Source: Aquatica leii (taxonomy: Eukaryota; Arthropoda; Insecta; Coleoptera; Lampyridae). Taken from it: 64,000 nucleotides of DNA. How positions within the stretch are numbered: the stretch's first letter is position 1; each line of letters starts with the position of its first letter. The translations under genes and the position numbers were made by a program. This document shows positions 43,431-55,961 of this stretch, one piece after another. The DNA is taken from positions 7,156,001 to 7,220,000 of the forward strand of contig CM069435.1 in the NCBI GenBank assembly GCA_035610365.1, read 5' to 3'. The notes under the pieces were generated by a model. It was not told where the DNA came from. It saw only the letters and a program-made list of their open reading frames with translations, and made no database searches.

Positions 43431-46374
43431 AACAAACACAATATTACCTACGTAATATAATGAACAAGGTTTATTACAATTTTCAAAAATAAGAATGCAT
43501 ACATAAATAATAAAAAAACACAAATAACTAGTATTCTAAGTACATATTAAACGAGAATAGAGTCGTATGATAATTTACCAATTGTTTGTATTTAACATGT
43601 GTCCATGAAATGCCTGAGAATTGTTTCCCATAACCTTTTCATCGCTGGAAGATGATGAATCAGCAACACCAATGACTTATAGAGAATCTTTTGTAATAAC
43701 AAATTATGAGCAAGACCGTTCATTATCAAGAATTGCTGCGCGCTAATAAAAGTTATCTTCCAGTGACATATCTAAAAAGAAACCCGATCGCGTTATCTTA
43801 AATCCATGCACTTGAACAAACAGCATAGCATGTAAATAGGACGGCGTCACTAATTTTTTCTATTTTTGTAGTTCAATTTGTTTGCCTTTTATCTCCCCAA
43901 GAAGAACGGAAATTGTGCTCGGCATTGAATTAGTATTGAAAAGTCTAAATCCAAACAGTCCCGGCAGTTGTTTCACAATTATAGCGTTGTTAGGGTACAT
44001 CTTTTATAGGAAATTTTTCTAGAGAAGCACAAAAATGGGTATTTGCGCTGTGTCGGCAACGCTTAGCTTTTGTTTTCCAAGTGATGTACGGTAAGAAACA
44101 AAAAGCAAGCAACAAAATTTCAAAACATCAAACTTTATTTGACACAAAATATTTTCAAGAGAAAAAGTCGTCTTCGCAAAGCTCAAGCAATAATGTTGCG
44201 CTCACAAGCATGTTATGCGACGAAAGGTTGAAAAATTTTGATTCATGACCACTGACTCATTTTCTGCTGGCTTAGATACGTTTGAAAACATTGGGATAAA
44301 TGTAAAATTGTCTCTAGACACAATCAATTTTATAGCCAAAGTGGAACTTTTAGAAATTTAGTCAGACCTTGAATACGCTTAGAATAAATAAATCACTCAA
44401 TGATTAAATAAACAATTTATATCGCGTGATTCCTAACAATGGTTTCACCACACTCTAACTAGTTGATGCACATTTTTAAAAAAAGAACAAAACTAAATGA
44501 TTACTAGATTTTACCCGAGTTTTATGGCGGTTCACAGTTCTACAGCTTCTAAGATTATGACACGATTCGAGCTACGTTGCCACATCCTTTCAGATGTAAA
44601 AGTTGCAAAGTGGAGATTTCATCTTTAGAAATGTGCATCCACAGTTTAAAAATTGAATTTTTTTCAACAGTTTGTCGCGTTTGTGATTCCTTGTCATATC
44701 TAAAGAAACCTCGACATGCCTTTTTATTAAATTCTTTTTTCTACCGATTCTACAATTTGTTCTCCTATTAATATTAAACAAATGCGTACTGACTATAAAA
44801 AAGCGTTAAAGAGAAAGTGAAATCGTTTAAGACTTAAGGTGGGAAATTTCCATGTTATCTGACCATTAAAAGTAATGTTAGTTAAAAAAGACTTTAACTC
44901 GATGCGCATTAATAAAAATTTGTATACAATATTATTCAGACCTTGTTTGAGAACATATAAGCTTATTACAAAAAAGATAATAGCTTTTGAAATAGAGAAC
45001 AAAATAGTTGATGCTCTAAAATGGGACTCTATTTTACTTGATTTAAAGTTACATATCGCACTAAATTGAATTAACTTTTAATATGTGTTAGAGGTTCTTG
45101 TTTAGATGAGGATTCTGTTTTGAGTTCTGTTTTAAATGTTATAATAACCTAAATTAACTAACATTACGTGTGTTACCATTAAAGCAATGTAAATTTTGTT
45201 TGAATTTCTTACCCACAGATAGCGCACAAATTAAGCTTTAAATAAAAACTTCGAATAAATTTATTATCGTAGTCAAACCTATTTTCCATAAGAAATTACG
45301 AATTTCATAAGTAGTTTGCACAAATTTTGCATCGTTTACTTTTATGGAATCTGACCACGTGGGGTGTTTTATCGTTGTTATCGTGTTATTTTATTTAACC
45401 AACAAAAATTTTTATTTTCGTTGGACATGCTTTTTACGATTGGCTTCGATTAATACCTAATTAGTGTTGTAATATAAGTTTTAAACTGTAAAAATAAAAT
45501 TTAAAAAAAAATATTACATTACAACAAGCAACGAAACAACATAATTTCTTTTTAGAATTAAAGTGGGAACATGTACCTTAAAAAAACAACTATTTCTATC
45601 AGGTAGATAATACTAGGTACATTACTGAAATGTTCAAAAATTTCTTTTAGATACAAGGACAATTAAATATTTGGCAACGAGAAAAATGTTATTTTATTGT
45701 TTTCGTTGACAAAGAAAAGAATGTGTTTATCGAAAAAATTATGCTCCCTCGTCTAATCAACCATAAGGAACACTCAGTAGTTTCCCGCGCAAAAAAAATT
45801 GAGAGCGCATGTGCGAGTTTGCACACATAAGAATATGGAGGTCTTGAATCTATTGTTTCTGACAAAATAGGTTATATTTGGAATTCTTTTCTATTTACAT
45901 CTTTTATAATAAATAAACGTCAAGGATTTACAAATGCAGTACTTGAGTGCAATACAAACAATTATGCTTATGATAAACAATTTCGTTTGTTGAAAATTAT
46001 AGTGACAAAAATAACGTCATTACTCAATTTATATTTATGTTAAAATTCGTATTGTTAGCTGCACGGTGTAATGAGTTAAAAACATAAATAATATCAATAA
46101 TACAGACTAGACTAAATACCACAACATTCTTTTCCGATAAGAAAATTGTAGTTCAAGCATTTGTTAAATCGTCAGAATTTTTTTAAATGCATAACAAACA
46201 ATAATTAAGATGATAAAGTCATTTGAATTACTTTGCAAATGTGGTCAGCTTAAACAGATAACTAAACTATATTTTAATTATATATCTAAGTTAGTTAAAA
46301 TAATCGATTTGTTGTCTAAAAAAATGCATTCTACTAAAAGAAATTAAATCTGGCGCTACAACACTATTTTCAAA
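43431..46374. other. No recognised gene
   Basis: AT-rich. Open stretches at 44577-45069 on both strands are short and overlapping, and lack motifs. Confidence 0.5.
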
Positions 46375-46617
46375 ATGGCCGAAGGTCACTCATTTTCCGG
46401 ACTGCAATATCAAAGGTGCCGACAGAAGTTCCCTTATGGTTGTCTAATTGCATTTTATAAGGATTGTATTGCACCAGAACTAGTTCTTCAAAGAATACAA
46501 CGGAAAAAAAGGTGCAAAGATCCAGAATCCATTGTCGAAGCTCAAGATATGTTAAAAAAAAAAAAAAATAAATTAAGTTGTGGTTATTATTTACATATTT
46601 TTAATAAATGTATTTAA
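46375..46617 (+). CDS. Unrecognised small ORF with A-tract
   Basis: An 80-codon frame starting MAEGHSFSGLQYQRC, with ATG preceded by AAA (a fair eukaryotic start context). The first ~60 residues have balanced composition (several Arg, Lys, Cys and Gln), unlike nearby AT-driven frames. The frame then runs into a 15-base A-tract at about 46555-46569. The A-tract could be the tail of a retroposed cDNA fragment, in which case the codons after it are not coding. I do not recognise the protein. It may be an exon, a processed fragment or chance. Confidence 0.25.
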   Translation: MAEGHSFSGLQYQRCRQKFPYGCLIAFYKDCIAPELVLQRIQRKKRCKDPESIVEAQDMLKKKKNKLSCGYYLHIFNKCI

Positions 46618-46619
46618 AA

Positions 46620-49365
46620 CTATTATTTTGTAAACAACTAATTTTCTGTTTTGATTTTGTTTTTTGAAAAAGTTGACTGTCTTTTTGTTAATTACAAAAA
46701 CTAATTTTTAGTTTATAAACCACATATAGTAAAACACAAGTGGATAGAGAATTCATTTTTAAACAGACATGACCTAATGCATTTTTTATAAATTTTTAAC
46801 GTTTTCGTGTTAATAAGAAAACGCAAATGGTGGTTGATTTAATTTGCAGCGTTTTTCTCATACAAAGCGCAGTTATTAGGGAAAAAGAAATGAAAATAGT
46901 TATGGATGTGAAAGTATGAAATCCATTTACAGCGTTTATTGAACGGAATAACTTTAAACGAGTTTCCATATAAAATTTATTTTAAACAAAGTTGTTTAAT
47001 GACAAACAAATATGCACATTGTGCTTTGGTAGTTAATTAGTAAGCGTACTTAGAAATAATTTATTTGTTGGTTGTCGCTTGGTTATGTTTTACTAATATA
47101 GCCAAAACTAGTTTCTTCTAATTCGACTGCTTATTGACACGGCACATTTTATTACTAATGTTCCACCTCTTTCAAATGATGAATAAACTACTCTTGCACC
47201 ATCTGTGGACGCAGAAACGAGTTATAGGAAAGAATTTCATACCTTAAACTAGTAATTACTGATAGTTTTTATTATAAAACTTTATAAATCAGGTTTATTA
47301 AATTATTTCGTTTACGCATTTTAAAATTTGTACATTAATTATCGGTTTAGTAGAACTTGTGTGTTTTGGTCGAGTTGCTTTTGGTGATCACCGCGGCTTT
47401 TTGTGCGGCTAAGGGTAGCTTTGTCGATGTCGTAATATTACCCCAGCATTGAAACCGCCACAATTTTTGTATTGAAATGATTTGCTTAATAATTTAAAAT
47501 AACCAATAAACTATTACCCTAAAACGATGCAAGATAAAAGAAAGTTGCACATATACATTTTTATAGAGGACAAAATTTACTATAAAAAAGTCGGCGGAAG
47601 GGTACAATTACCTTCAACCGTTTATAAAAGACAATTGTTTAAAGTTGCACAAAAATTACATTAAAATTCTGTAACTCTTAAAGTATTATATATATTATAC
47701 ACTCCCGCGGACTTCTTTGTTGTAAATTTTGTGCTCAATAAATTGTTTATGTGCAATTTTCATCTATGTGGTACCGTTTTTGTAGCGTACAAAGCGGAAA
47801 CTCGCGCGGATCTAAGTCTGCAATTACTATAATCATTTTTATCACTGCCTAGTGAAATTAAGAGTATTATATTTTTAAAACATATAACGAATCATAAGGA
47901 ATATCTTGTTTAATAATAATAAACACTGCATCCAAAAAATACAAAAAATGAAATAGAATTGGGAAATGGTGGATTGAAAATGTTACCACAAATGTCACAA
48001 TGGACAGGTGACGTTTTGTATGTATAAATTACTTCCAAGACAGTATTCATACAGTACGAAAATTACACCGAAATATGTTTAACATAACACATTATCAAGC
48101 AGAATGAAATAGTTGTGAACTACTGTTTTATTTAATCTTTTAGTTCGCGCTTTTGATACTTCCTCTGCCTTCCAAATATATAAATCAGGATGGCGTAATA
48201 AAAACAAGCTTAAGCAGTCATATTTTGCGTTTTTTGTTTTTGTTTCACTTAAAGTTTTTTCGCCAGTTCAAATACTATAGCTATAGCTTTTACCAAATCT
48301 TTTTCTAGAGCAAAACCAAATTTTTGTAACTTTTTTAAATATTGTACTACCTTAGCTTTGGCTTTTTATAATGAACATAAAAACTTTCCTGGTGAACGAG
48401 ATTTTGATGTATTCTGGTATTTAACTACATGTTCGAACTGATGTTCAAAGAAAATACTTACATTTATTTTCAGTACCGGTGATAGTTGTAACACCTTCCC
48501 GCGCTTCACGCGTGCTACTTTGTAATTCTTTGGAAATTAATCTAATCCGCGGCTTTACATGAGATAAATGCTCTTTTCTCTCTAGGGGTTTGTAGGTAGA
48601 TATTGATCGTATTCTTAATAATAAAAATTACAATGCAAAATGTAGATATATTGACTTAAACTGATTTCAAAACATTAATTACCAAACTTAAATTAATATC
48701 ATGCACTACGCTCACTAATTCGATCTATATAACTAGAAACATAATAAAATGGTCGCAATAACATAATAAAAAGTCCAACCTTTGCTGGTGTCCAGTGATT
48801 TAGGTGTAATTGTAGCACCGTGGCCCTCCAAAGTTAATTTGTCATATTACGCACCATAACTTAACCGTCACTCGTACCGTTCACTGTAGGTCCAATTGCA
48901 CGGATTGGCTTGCTTAATTTATTCACATAAATTTATTAGAACCAAAGCTTTGGTAGTTCACATGTATTATGTTTGCCGGCACTAATTATTTAATCGTCGG
49001 TATGCACCAAGTTTAAACGTTTGTTAAGTTTACTTATAAAGTGACACCGAAGGTATCGCCCCAATACTTCCTGGGTTGGCCCGCAGCGCTAACCTCTTAA
49101 TTATGGTCGTCCAGCCTCTGACCCGGACAAAAAGGACACTCTGTTTCTTTCACTTTTGCACAACACTTACACTACCTTAAACCACAGACTTATAAAACTA
49201 ACTAGACTATTTTAACATTCTAAAAGTTACGATAGACATAAGAAAAAGGCATTACATAGTACGCTACTATAAAAAGTGTAGCAAAATAATTACACAACTT
49301 GTTTAAATATGTACTAATGACGAACGAGCGAGAGTGACTTTTATCTTAACGTCTATGTTAATCGG
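46620..49365. other. No recognised gene
   Basis: AT-rich until about 48.8 kb, then of more even composition (48.8-49.1 kb), without a recognisable motif. Confidence 0.5.
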
Positions 49366-49495
49366 CAAACAACAAAAACTTTTGGACGATGGGGCAACGA
49401 GCACTCTAAACTTACTCCATCAGTATTTTGATGATAGAATAATTTCCCGAAGAACAGACTTTGAATATGCTTTATCAATAGGATCTGACGCCACC
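49366..49495 (+). pseudogene. Possible retropepsin scrap
   Basis: The plus strand reads LIGKQQKLLDDGATSTLNLL, which resembles the retropepsin active-site block of LTR retrotransposons (G....LLD.GAT). No other element domain is adjacent. A tiny fossil at most. Confidence 0.3.
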
Positions 49496-49849
49496 TGATC
49501 GATACATTTGGAACATAATGAAAAATAAAAGTGTTTTACTCAGAACATTATTTTTGGTAAACTTTTGAACATTTAATTAAAAAAATAGTATTTCACATAT
49601 TAATTCACACTTCAAACATTACTGTAAATTAATATGAAGTATAGTAATGTCTTACGCATTTTTTTTTCAAAATAACGGGGTTTTTGCTCATTGTACGGTC
49701 CACGAACGACCGAACGTTAGCTTCTTGATGTCGTTACTTTACATACGCCCCCAGTAATCTCCCTGCTAGAAGGAAAACCTACAGGTCTAACCCTAGCAGG
49801 AGTGTTGTAAGAAATCTCGGTTTTCGAAATGTTGGAGTTGTTTATTTGA

Positions 49850-51400
49850 CCTGGGATGACTCTAGCGGTGTGTCAACTGCCAAAAGAAAGAGATTGAACG
49901 TTTCCCTACAAGAAATTGAATCGAACAAACCGAAAGCCACGCACTCGTTAAGTTTTTGTGTGCTATTGATAAGGAGTCAAGAGCACTGCTGAATCTGAGC
50001 AACAAATCAACCAATACAAAAAGAGAGATCAAAAACAGCGTATCAAAAGTTTGCAGCATTGCCTGCCAACTTGCCACGGCCGATATACGCGCTCTTATAA
50101 CAGACAAAGCAGCTGATACACATGTTAAATAAACCTGGCACGCAAAACCTGGCTTCTACGGCCTCTGCCAGGAAGCTATCTTCAAGGAAGAGCTAAAGAT
50201 AAAGAAAATCGAGGATTATTTGGAGCATTCTGTTACGTTTGAGGAAATCTGGCCGCTGATCAGTGACGGATGGCCTGCTGGGATATTCCAAACAGTCAAC
50301 AAGGACAACGCTAATTTCAACAACTCAGTCGTCTTTAACGGCGGAGAAAAAAACCCACCCTCTAACGTAGCGGAAATGATTAAAACGATATCATTGGCTT
50401 TCGGAAACAGAATAATGGCCAAAAGTGTAGACATTATTGAAGATGAGAATGAAAAGACCAGATTGAGACAGTAAAACACACTTTCATTGGTGGTCTGACA
50501 CACGACTCCAACCAGTCTTGGGCTGAAGCTGCGCTTGTTACACTTGCAAAAATTAGAGATAGAGCACAGGCTGCAAATGTAAAACATCTAAAATAACGGG
50601 GATAGTTTGAAGCATTGGTGAGTTTGTCCTTAGGGGCTCTAAGGTCACATTACAGATAGCACAGGATGACACACCACCACCAAGGAAAAAAGCAAAAGGC
50701 ACGATACCGACCACCCCAAAGAGCATAGAGACGATGGTCATCAAAAATGAAGGTGAAACATATACTAACCTTCTTAGAGGTGTTAAAACGGCACTGAGAC
50801 CAGCAACGGTAGACAGACACCCTTCTAAAGGCGGTAAGGAAAATTAGAAATGGTTATTTACTTATTGCTTCGGACAAACAAGAAGTTCTGGAAAGAATTG
50901 CATCCAAAGTGAATGCAGAAGTCTCTGTAGTATGCACTCTGGAAGGGGCTGGGCGAACAGTACATATTTATACGACAGCAGATGAAGTAAGACAGGCCCT
51001 TGCCAAGCTAATAAGTTAAGAATTGGCAAACTGAGACCAGCTAGAAGGGGCACCCAATCTATTACTGTTACTGCTTCTGCTGATACGACTGTGGTTATGA
51101 TTAGAATGAAGAACCTAACAGTGGGTCTCAATTCTTGCAGGATTCTGGAAAGGATTGAGGTTGTTAAGTGGGAAAGATGCTGAGAAACTAAACTGCGGCA
51201 AGATAGATCACACTAAGGCGACGTGCTCTGGAACAAAACATTGCTCGGTATGCAACTGGTCAGATCACTCACCGTGGGCAATGGCATGTCCCAAATACAA
51301 ACGGCACATAAAGGAAATCAGTTCATCAACAGCCAAACTACTATTCAAACAAACAACATTTCTATTTCATTCCAATTCCAACTCGGATACTGCAAGTTAA
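49850..51400 (+). pseudogene. R1-like LINE ORF1 (gag-like), broken
   Basis: Pieces in order: SNKSTNTKREIKNSVSKV with IRALI (about 50000-50100), VTFEEIWPLISDGWPAGIF (50233-50290), a TIPTTPKSIETMVIKNEGET stretch (about 50700-50760) with YTNLLRGVKTALRP, and a double zinc knuckle CGKIDHTKATC and CSVCNWSDHSPWAMACPKYK (51190-51300). This is the layout of R1/TRAS ORF1 proteins, which bind element RNA. The frame is interrupted at several places (for example stops at about 50130, 50472 and 50845), so no full product remains. Confidence 0.72.
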
Positions 51401-51483
51401 TTTAGAGCGCAGGAGAGCGGCTCAGGCTCTGGTCACGGTCATTGCCAAAAAATATAAGGCGGGCACGGTTTTAATAAATCATT
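51390..51483 (+). pseudogene. R1-like LINE ORF2, first codons of endonuclease
   Basis: LQVNLERRRAAQALVTVIAK is the well-known N-terminal motif of R1-clade endonucleases (LQ.N..R...A...L). The homology stops after about 30 residues (GTVLINH), with no metal-binding or catalytic residues beyond the first Asn. It overlaps the end of ORF1, as usual in R1 elements. Confidence 0.75.
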
Positions 51484-52280
51484 ATGGTTACGAAAGCTAA
51501 TTTGACAATGGATAATGAGCAGCCGCTCAGTATTTTTGCCGAAGATTGTTACGGACGAAATTTTCATTACGTGCGACTGTGTATATTGACTTGAAATTAG
51601 ATTCCGGTTTGGACGCCCCCTACCGATCTTTTCGCGTGACTGTCATTTACGACGAATTCTTTAACTTGACAACTGCATAAAATGGCCGGTGGTGCTTGCA
51701 AATAAATTCCAAAGACCATCCACCGTAATGGGGACCAATTTATAAGGGTACTACGCTTATAATACATTTGAGTCGTCACCGGGTAAGCTAATGGCTGTCA
51801 TTTATTAAAATTCTGTAGTAATTTCTCGTAATTTAATAGCCGTTCCGCCATGTGCTGGCATCTGTTCTTATTCGATAACAAATTATGAAAAATTAATTTC
51901 GAACAATAATTTCGTCGGACGAGTATAATCCGATTCATAAGACGTATGGTTAAAAATTTAATGTACCGAAGCTAATTACAATTCGACGAGATTCTACTCA
52001 GGCGGCAAATACCTGCGAAACCACCTGTTTTCGACGGGGTATAACAGCATACGACAACCGGGTTAGGCTTTATGTACTTTCGTTAACTATAAGTATAAGT
52101 AATCATTTTGTAGATTTTACTTTCGTGAGGAATTGGTTTGACACGACTTGCTATTTAAGAGTGTTTACAGGATTGCTTGCCGGGGAAAGCGCTTTCTTCG
52201 TACGAGTGAAAGTTCCTGCATTAGTGGTAAGTTGTTTTATGTATTTTGTTTGTTGTCAGAAAGGTCGCTCACGAAACTTT
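51484..52280. other. No recognised gene
   Basis: More even base composition than average. No motif recognised on either strand. Confidence 0.5.
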
Positions 52281-52553
52281 TGCTAATATTAATTCCGTAA
52301 TTATTAATATTGTTGTTTTACCAGTTAGGTAGTAATTTTACTTATTTTGAGTTGCGCATGCTGTGTACTACCAACGAGTAATTAACGTTAGTGTTATATT
52401 AATTCAGTAATTAGTCTCACTGTTTTATTATCAATAAGGTCGTATTATTACTTCCTTTGTATGCTTCGCCTACGATGTACTACCACGACTTGTTACGATA
52501 GGTTAATATTAATGCAGTAATTATTATCACTGTTTGATTGTCAGTAATGCCGT

Positions 52554-54373
52554 TGTAACGTTTTTATTTTAGTTAAAATTCTTTATTAAAAATTCTTTAG
52601 TTTGTACTTATCAGTCTTTGTATAGCGATTTTAGAAATCATTAGATTTTTTTTTTCTTTCAATTAAGACTTGTTCGTTTTGTTGATTTGCAAATTATTAG
52701 TGTAAGAGTAGAAATTTTACAACGCTGTTTTATTTGGCGGAACTACAATTTAATCAATTACCTGTTTTCGAAAATTTCAACTTCAAGGATAGGAGGTTTC
52801 TTATCTCGCGATGCGTATATGTGTGTTTTCCGTTTTAGAACGGTCAGATATCAATTAGCTGGCTGATCATTACTTTCTTTGAAGAATTCGGTTGTTTCAT
52901 TGTGTTATAGTGGAAATCTCGAGTGCAAATTTATTTTAGCAAAATTTGGCTTTACATGTAAATGGATTTATTCCTATTAACACTGCGCGTCTTTTGAAAA
53001 ATTTGCTATATTCGAAACGAAATTTGGTGGAATTTTTTGTTTGTTTGACGCACACGTCGTTGAGACGGATTTGTGAACTCCGACGTCTTCTAAAGATTGA
53101 ATTTCGCAAATTACAGCCGCCCAAGATCTAAAGGTATGTTTCTTATTAATCTGCTGTTTTATCGGAACGTTGCGTTCACCTGGTGCTAAGTTTGTCACTT
53201 TTTTTAGGCTGTTTGTTTCGTCGTAACGTTAGTAATACAGAAGTTTATTTGCTGGAAATCGTTTGTACGTCCTCGTGTCGTAGTATGTGGTTCTAGTAGT
53301 CCTGCTACTAAAGAAAAATTTACGGAAAATTCCGACACCGGATGCAGACGCCATCTTAATGCGATTGGTTTTCCCGGCACTTCGTGGATATCTACGGCGA
53401 TTAAAAAGCTAAGCTTAAATTTTTCTTTGATGTCATTATTTGTTACATATTATTGCATAAGCAATCTGACCAACAATTTGAATCAATTCCATTTTTTTTT
53501 AAAAATTAATTATATTGTTTTAAATATCACAATTATTGAATTTAAACAAACTATAACCTTTTTTTTTTCATAACGTCGAAAGTTAAATTTGAATAAGATT
53601 AAATTTACGTGTAATTATAAGTAATCAATTTAATACTTTGCGATCTCTATTAGATCAAATTTTTGCAGCTTGATTGAGTAATTTTTGTTTGCGAATTATT
53701 TTTATGATAAAACGTTTATCTTGTTGTAGCATTTAGTTAAGTGATTCTTTTGCAGGTATATGCGGGGTAATATAAGCTTATATAACTCGTCGTACCCTAT
53801 AGACTTAACCGCGTTTTATTTTATATTTTTTCTGAACTCGAGATTTTGCGAGTTGTAATTGTTATAGCGATATATTTGGCTGCCTGGATTTGATTTGAAC
53901 TATCTAATTTTTTTGTTATAACTAGGAATTTTTATTTAGGCGTTATAGTTTGGTTATTACAATTTTCGTTATTTATGTTTGTCTCAAGTTTTGTTGAATT
54001 CTTTATTTATGTTAAGCACAATACTCTATTTTGTTTAATAGTTGTTGGACTGAGTTTTTTTGTTATTTATCTACTGGGTATACTGATATATATATATTTA
54101 AACTTCAAGTGTCTTTTTTTCTTTATTCTTCTTACCAACGATTTTCCTGTTTTTTATAACACACCCTTGGTGTGGTGGTTAGAGTTTTTAATTGAAAACA
54201 GGTGGCGCTTTATTGGTTATTTCTTGTTAAATTTAACCCAGACCGTCTTCACTGGGCTTAGTCGGACCTCTATCCACTGCTTTACCAAGTTGGAGCTGAT
54301 TCAAGATATTAAAGGCACGAATAAACGGTAGGTTGTTTGTTGTTGAAAATAAAAATTATATAAAAGCGTCGCA
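52554..54373 (+). repeat. 5' LTR of young Gypsy
   Basis: TGTAACG...CGTCGCA, TG to CA. Ends just before the primer site. The open frame 53975-54331 lies wholly inside the LTR and repeats in the 3' LTR (60629-60931); it is not an element gene. The AAATAAAAATTATATAAAA region near the end may hold the poly(A) signal or a TATA-like site. Confidence 0.95.
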
Positions 54374-54377
54374 TTTT

Positions 54378-54395
54378 TGGCGCCCAACGTGGGGC
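54378..54395 (+). promoter_or_regulatory. Primer-binding site, tRNA-Lys type
   Basis: TGGCGCCCAACGTGGGGC, four bases after the LTR. It is complementary over 18 bases to the 3' end of animal tRNA-Lys (CUU type, ending GCCCCACGUUGGGCG-CCA). This is the classical Lys1,2 primer site for minus-strand DNA synthesis. Confidence 0.9.
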
Positions 54396-54566
54396 CAATT
54401 TGTTTTTTTTTTGGCGTTTTAGATCACGTGGTTTGATAGATTCATTTTTGTTTGGTTTAGCCGGATAGGTGTTATCCGCTGCAAATTATTGTAGGATACT
54501 ATTTGTCGTGTAATTTTTTGGTAGTACAAAGATTTAATCCAGTTTGTTTTTCCTGTATTCTACTTA

Positions 54567-55961
54567 GTGTCAAAATTTTGTTTTGAGTGTAATTGTCCTT
54601 GGAAAAAAAAACTCTTATTCGTTTTGTTGGATTTAAACATGGCTCGTTCGGGATATCACAATATGGAAGTTAATCGTCTTAATCAAGATGAACTTGAGTA
54701 CGAACTTAAAATCAGAGGATTTACTGAGATTCAAACATGTGAACGTATGCGTGCTGCACTTCGAAGTGCATTTCGTTTAGAAAAAGAAGGCAGTCAACTG
54801 ACTTATCCAAAATATAACTTAGTTTTTCAAGAAGAAGCTACCAATATAGAAACAAAGATGGCCGAACTTAACGAACTAATGGAGTCTTGTCAATTCTCCG
54901 ACGTAGGAAAAGAAAAAAAATTTAGAACCAAATTTTCTCATACTCTTGGAAGATGCGATCGTACTCAACCAAAGTCAGAAGTCGAAAAAGAACTGAAAAC
55001 CAAACTGATGGTACAACTCATGATGATTTCTAACGATGCAGAAAAAAATCTTAAACTGCAACGAAGACAATCCAACCCAATACCCTTAGAGTTGTCAGTT
55101 GCATCTACTGATCACCATGATAATTCGGAAAATTCTAGTAGTGAGGACGACACTTTCAGTGACCAACCTTCAGCAACGGCTGTAACTAATCACAAAGCTA
55201 TAGTATATAAATGGAACGTTACTTTCGATGGTAATAAAAACGGAATTTCTGTTAATTCTTTTCTGGAAACTGTAGAAGATTTAAGATCAGCTAGAGGAGT
55301 ATCTCAAGAAACTCTATTTTACAGTGCCACCGACTTATTTAGAGGCGATGCTCTAATATGGTTTAAAGCTAATAGAAAAAGCTTTCGAGATTGGAATACA
55401 TTGAGAATGGCATTAAAAGAAGATTTTCAGCCACCTAATTATGAAGAACAATTATTTGAGGAGGTTAAACGAAGAACTCAAGGTAGCAACGAAACAATTG
55501 GTATTTACATTGCAAAAATGAAGCAAATGTTTGCACGAATCGACGCACCTGTTAGCGAAGTTACCAAATTAAATATTATAATGAAAAATATGGCGCCTTT
55601 TTATCAGTTACAACTGGCCACTACTACCGTTACAACCCTAGAAGAACTTAAGCATATCGGAAAACAATTAGAAGCACGTAAAGCGAACGTGGATGCTTTT
55701 GTTCCACCTCCAAACAGGTACAAAAGTTTAGAACCCGATTTGGCTTATATGGATCCCAATCTCATTTCTTCGACTTCTAGAACAAATACCAGAATTCATG
55801 CAATCGACTCTGTCAGAAAATGTTTTAACTGCCAAAGAAGTGGACATATGGCCAAAGAATGTAGACAACCATTTGAAAAGAAATGCTATAAATGCGGCAA
55901 TATAGGATACACTGTTAGAACCTGTCCGAAGTGTACGGGAAACGCCAAAGAAGGGTGCTAG
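54567..55961 (+). CDS. gag: Young Gypsy gag
   Basis: A 464-codon frame. The family-like start is probably the Met at 54639 (MARSGYHNMEVNRL), because the preceding residues resemble no gag. The N-terminal LNQDELEYELKIRGF is an insect gag SAP-like motif. The central gag domain (about residues 215-340) includes NSFLETVEDLR, WFKANRKSFRDW and IGIYIAKMKQMFARI. Two CCHC zinc knuckles lie near the end (CFNCQRSGHMAKEC and CYKCGNIGYTVRTC; the second has Tyr where His is usual). Gag forms the particle and packages RNA. It overlaps pol, which lies in the -1 frame relative to it, as expected for the frameshift read-through that the family uses. Confidence 0.93.
   Translation: MSKFCFECNCPWKKKLLFVLLDLNMARSGYHNMEVNRLNQDELEYELKIRGFTEIQTCERMRAALRSAFRLEKEGSQLTYPKYNLVFQEEATNIETKMAELNELMESCQFSDVGKEKKFRTKFSHTLGRCDRTQPKSEVEKELKTKLMVQLMMISNDAEKNLKLQRRQSNPIPLELSVASTDHHDNSENSSSEDDTFSDQPSATAVTNHKAIVYKWNVTFDGNKNGISVNSFLETVEDLRSARGVSQETLFYSATDLFRGDALIWFKANRKSFRDWNTLRMALKEDFQPPNYEEQLFEEVKRRTQGSNETIGIYIAKMKQMFARIDAPVSEVTKLNIIMKNMAPFYQLQLATTTVTTLEELKHIGKQLEARKANVDAFVPPPNRYKSLEPDLAYMDPNLISSTSRTNTRIHAIDSVRKCFNCQRSGHMAKECRQPFEKKCYKCGNIGYTVRTCPKCTGNAKEGC

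Larger units (their letters stand above)
49690..51483 (+). mobile_element. R1-like LINE, 5' part (ORF1 and ORF2 start)
   Basis: Starts in a possible 5' UTR with a hairpin (CCCTGCTAG...CTAGCAGG, about 49760-49800). ORF1 then runs from about 49850 to 51400 and the first ~30 codons of the ORF2 endonuclease follow at 51390-51482. Everything downstream of the endonuclease start is absent, so the 3' end is lost, the opposite of normal LINE truncation. R1 elements usually sit in 28S rDNA; no rDNA is visible on either side. Confidence 0.7.

Noticed and set aside
53975-54331. 118-codon hydrophobic open frame (and its repeat at 60629-60931)
   Set aside because: Lies entirely inside the LTRs of the young Gypsy, is repeated with them, and shows no domain. 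The hydrophobic look comes from T-rich sequence.
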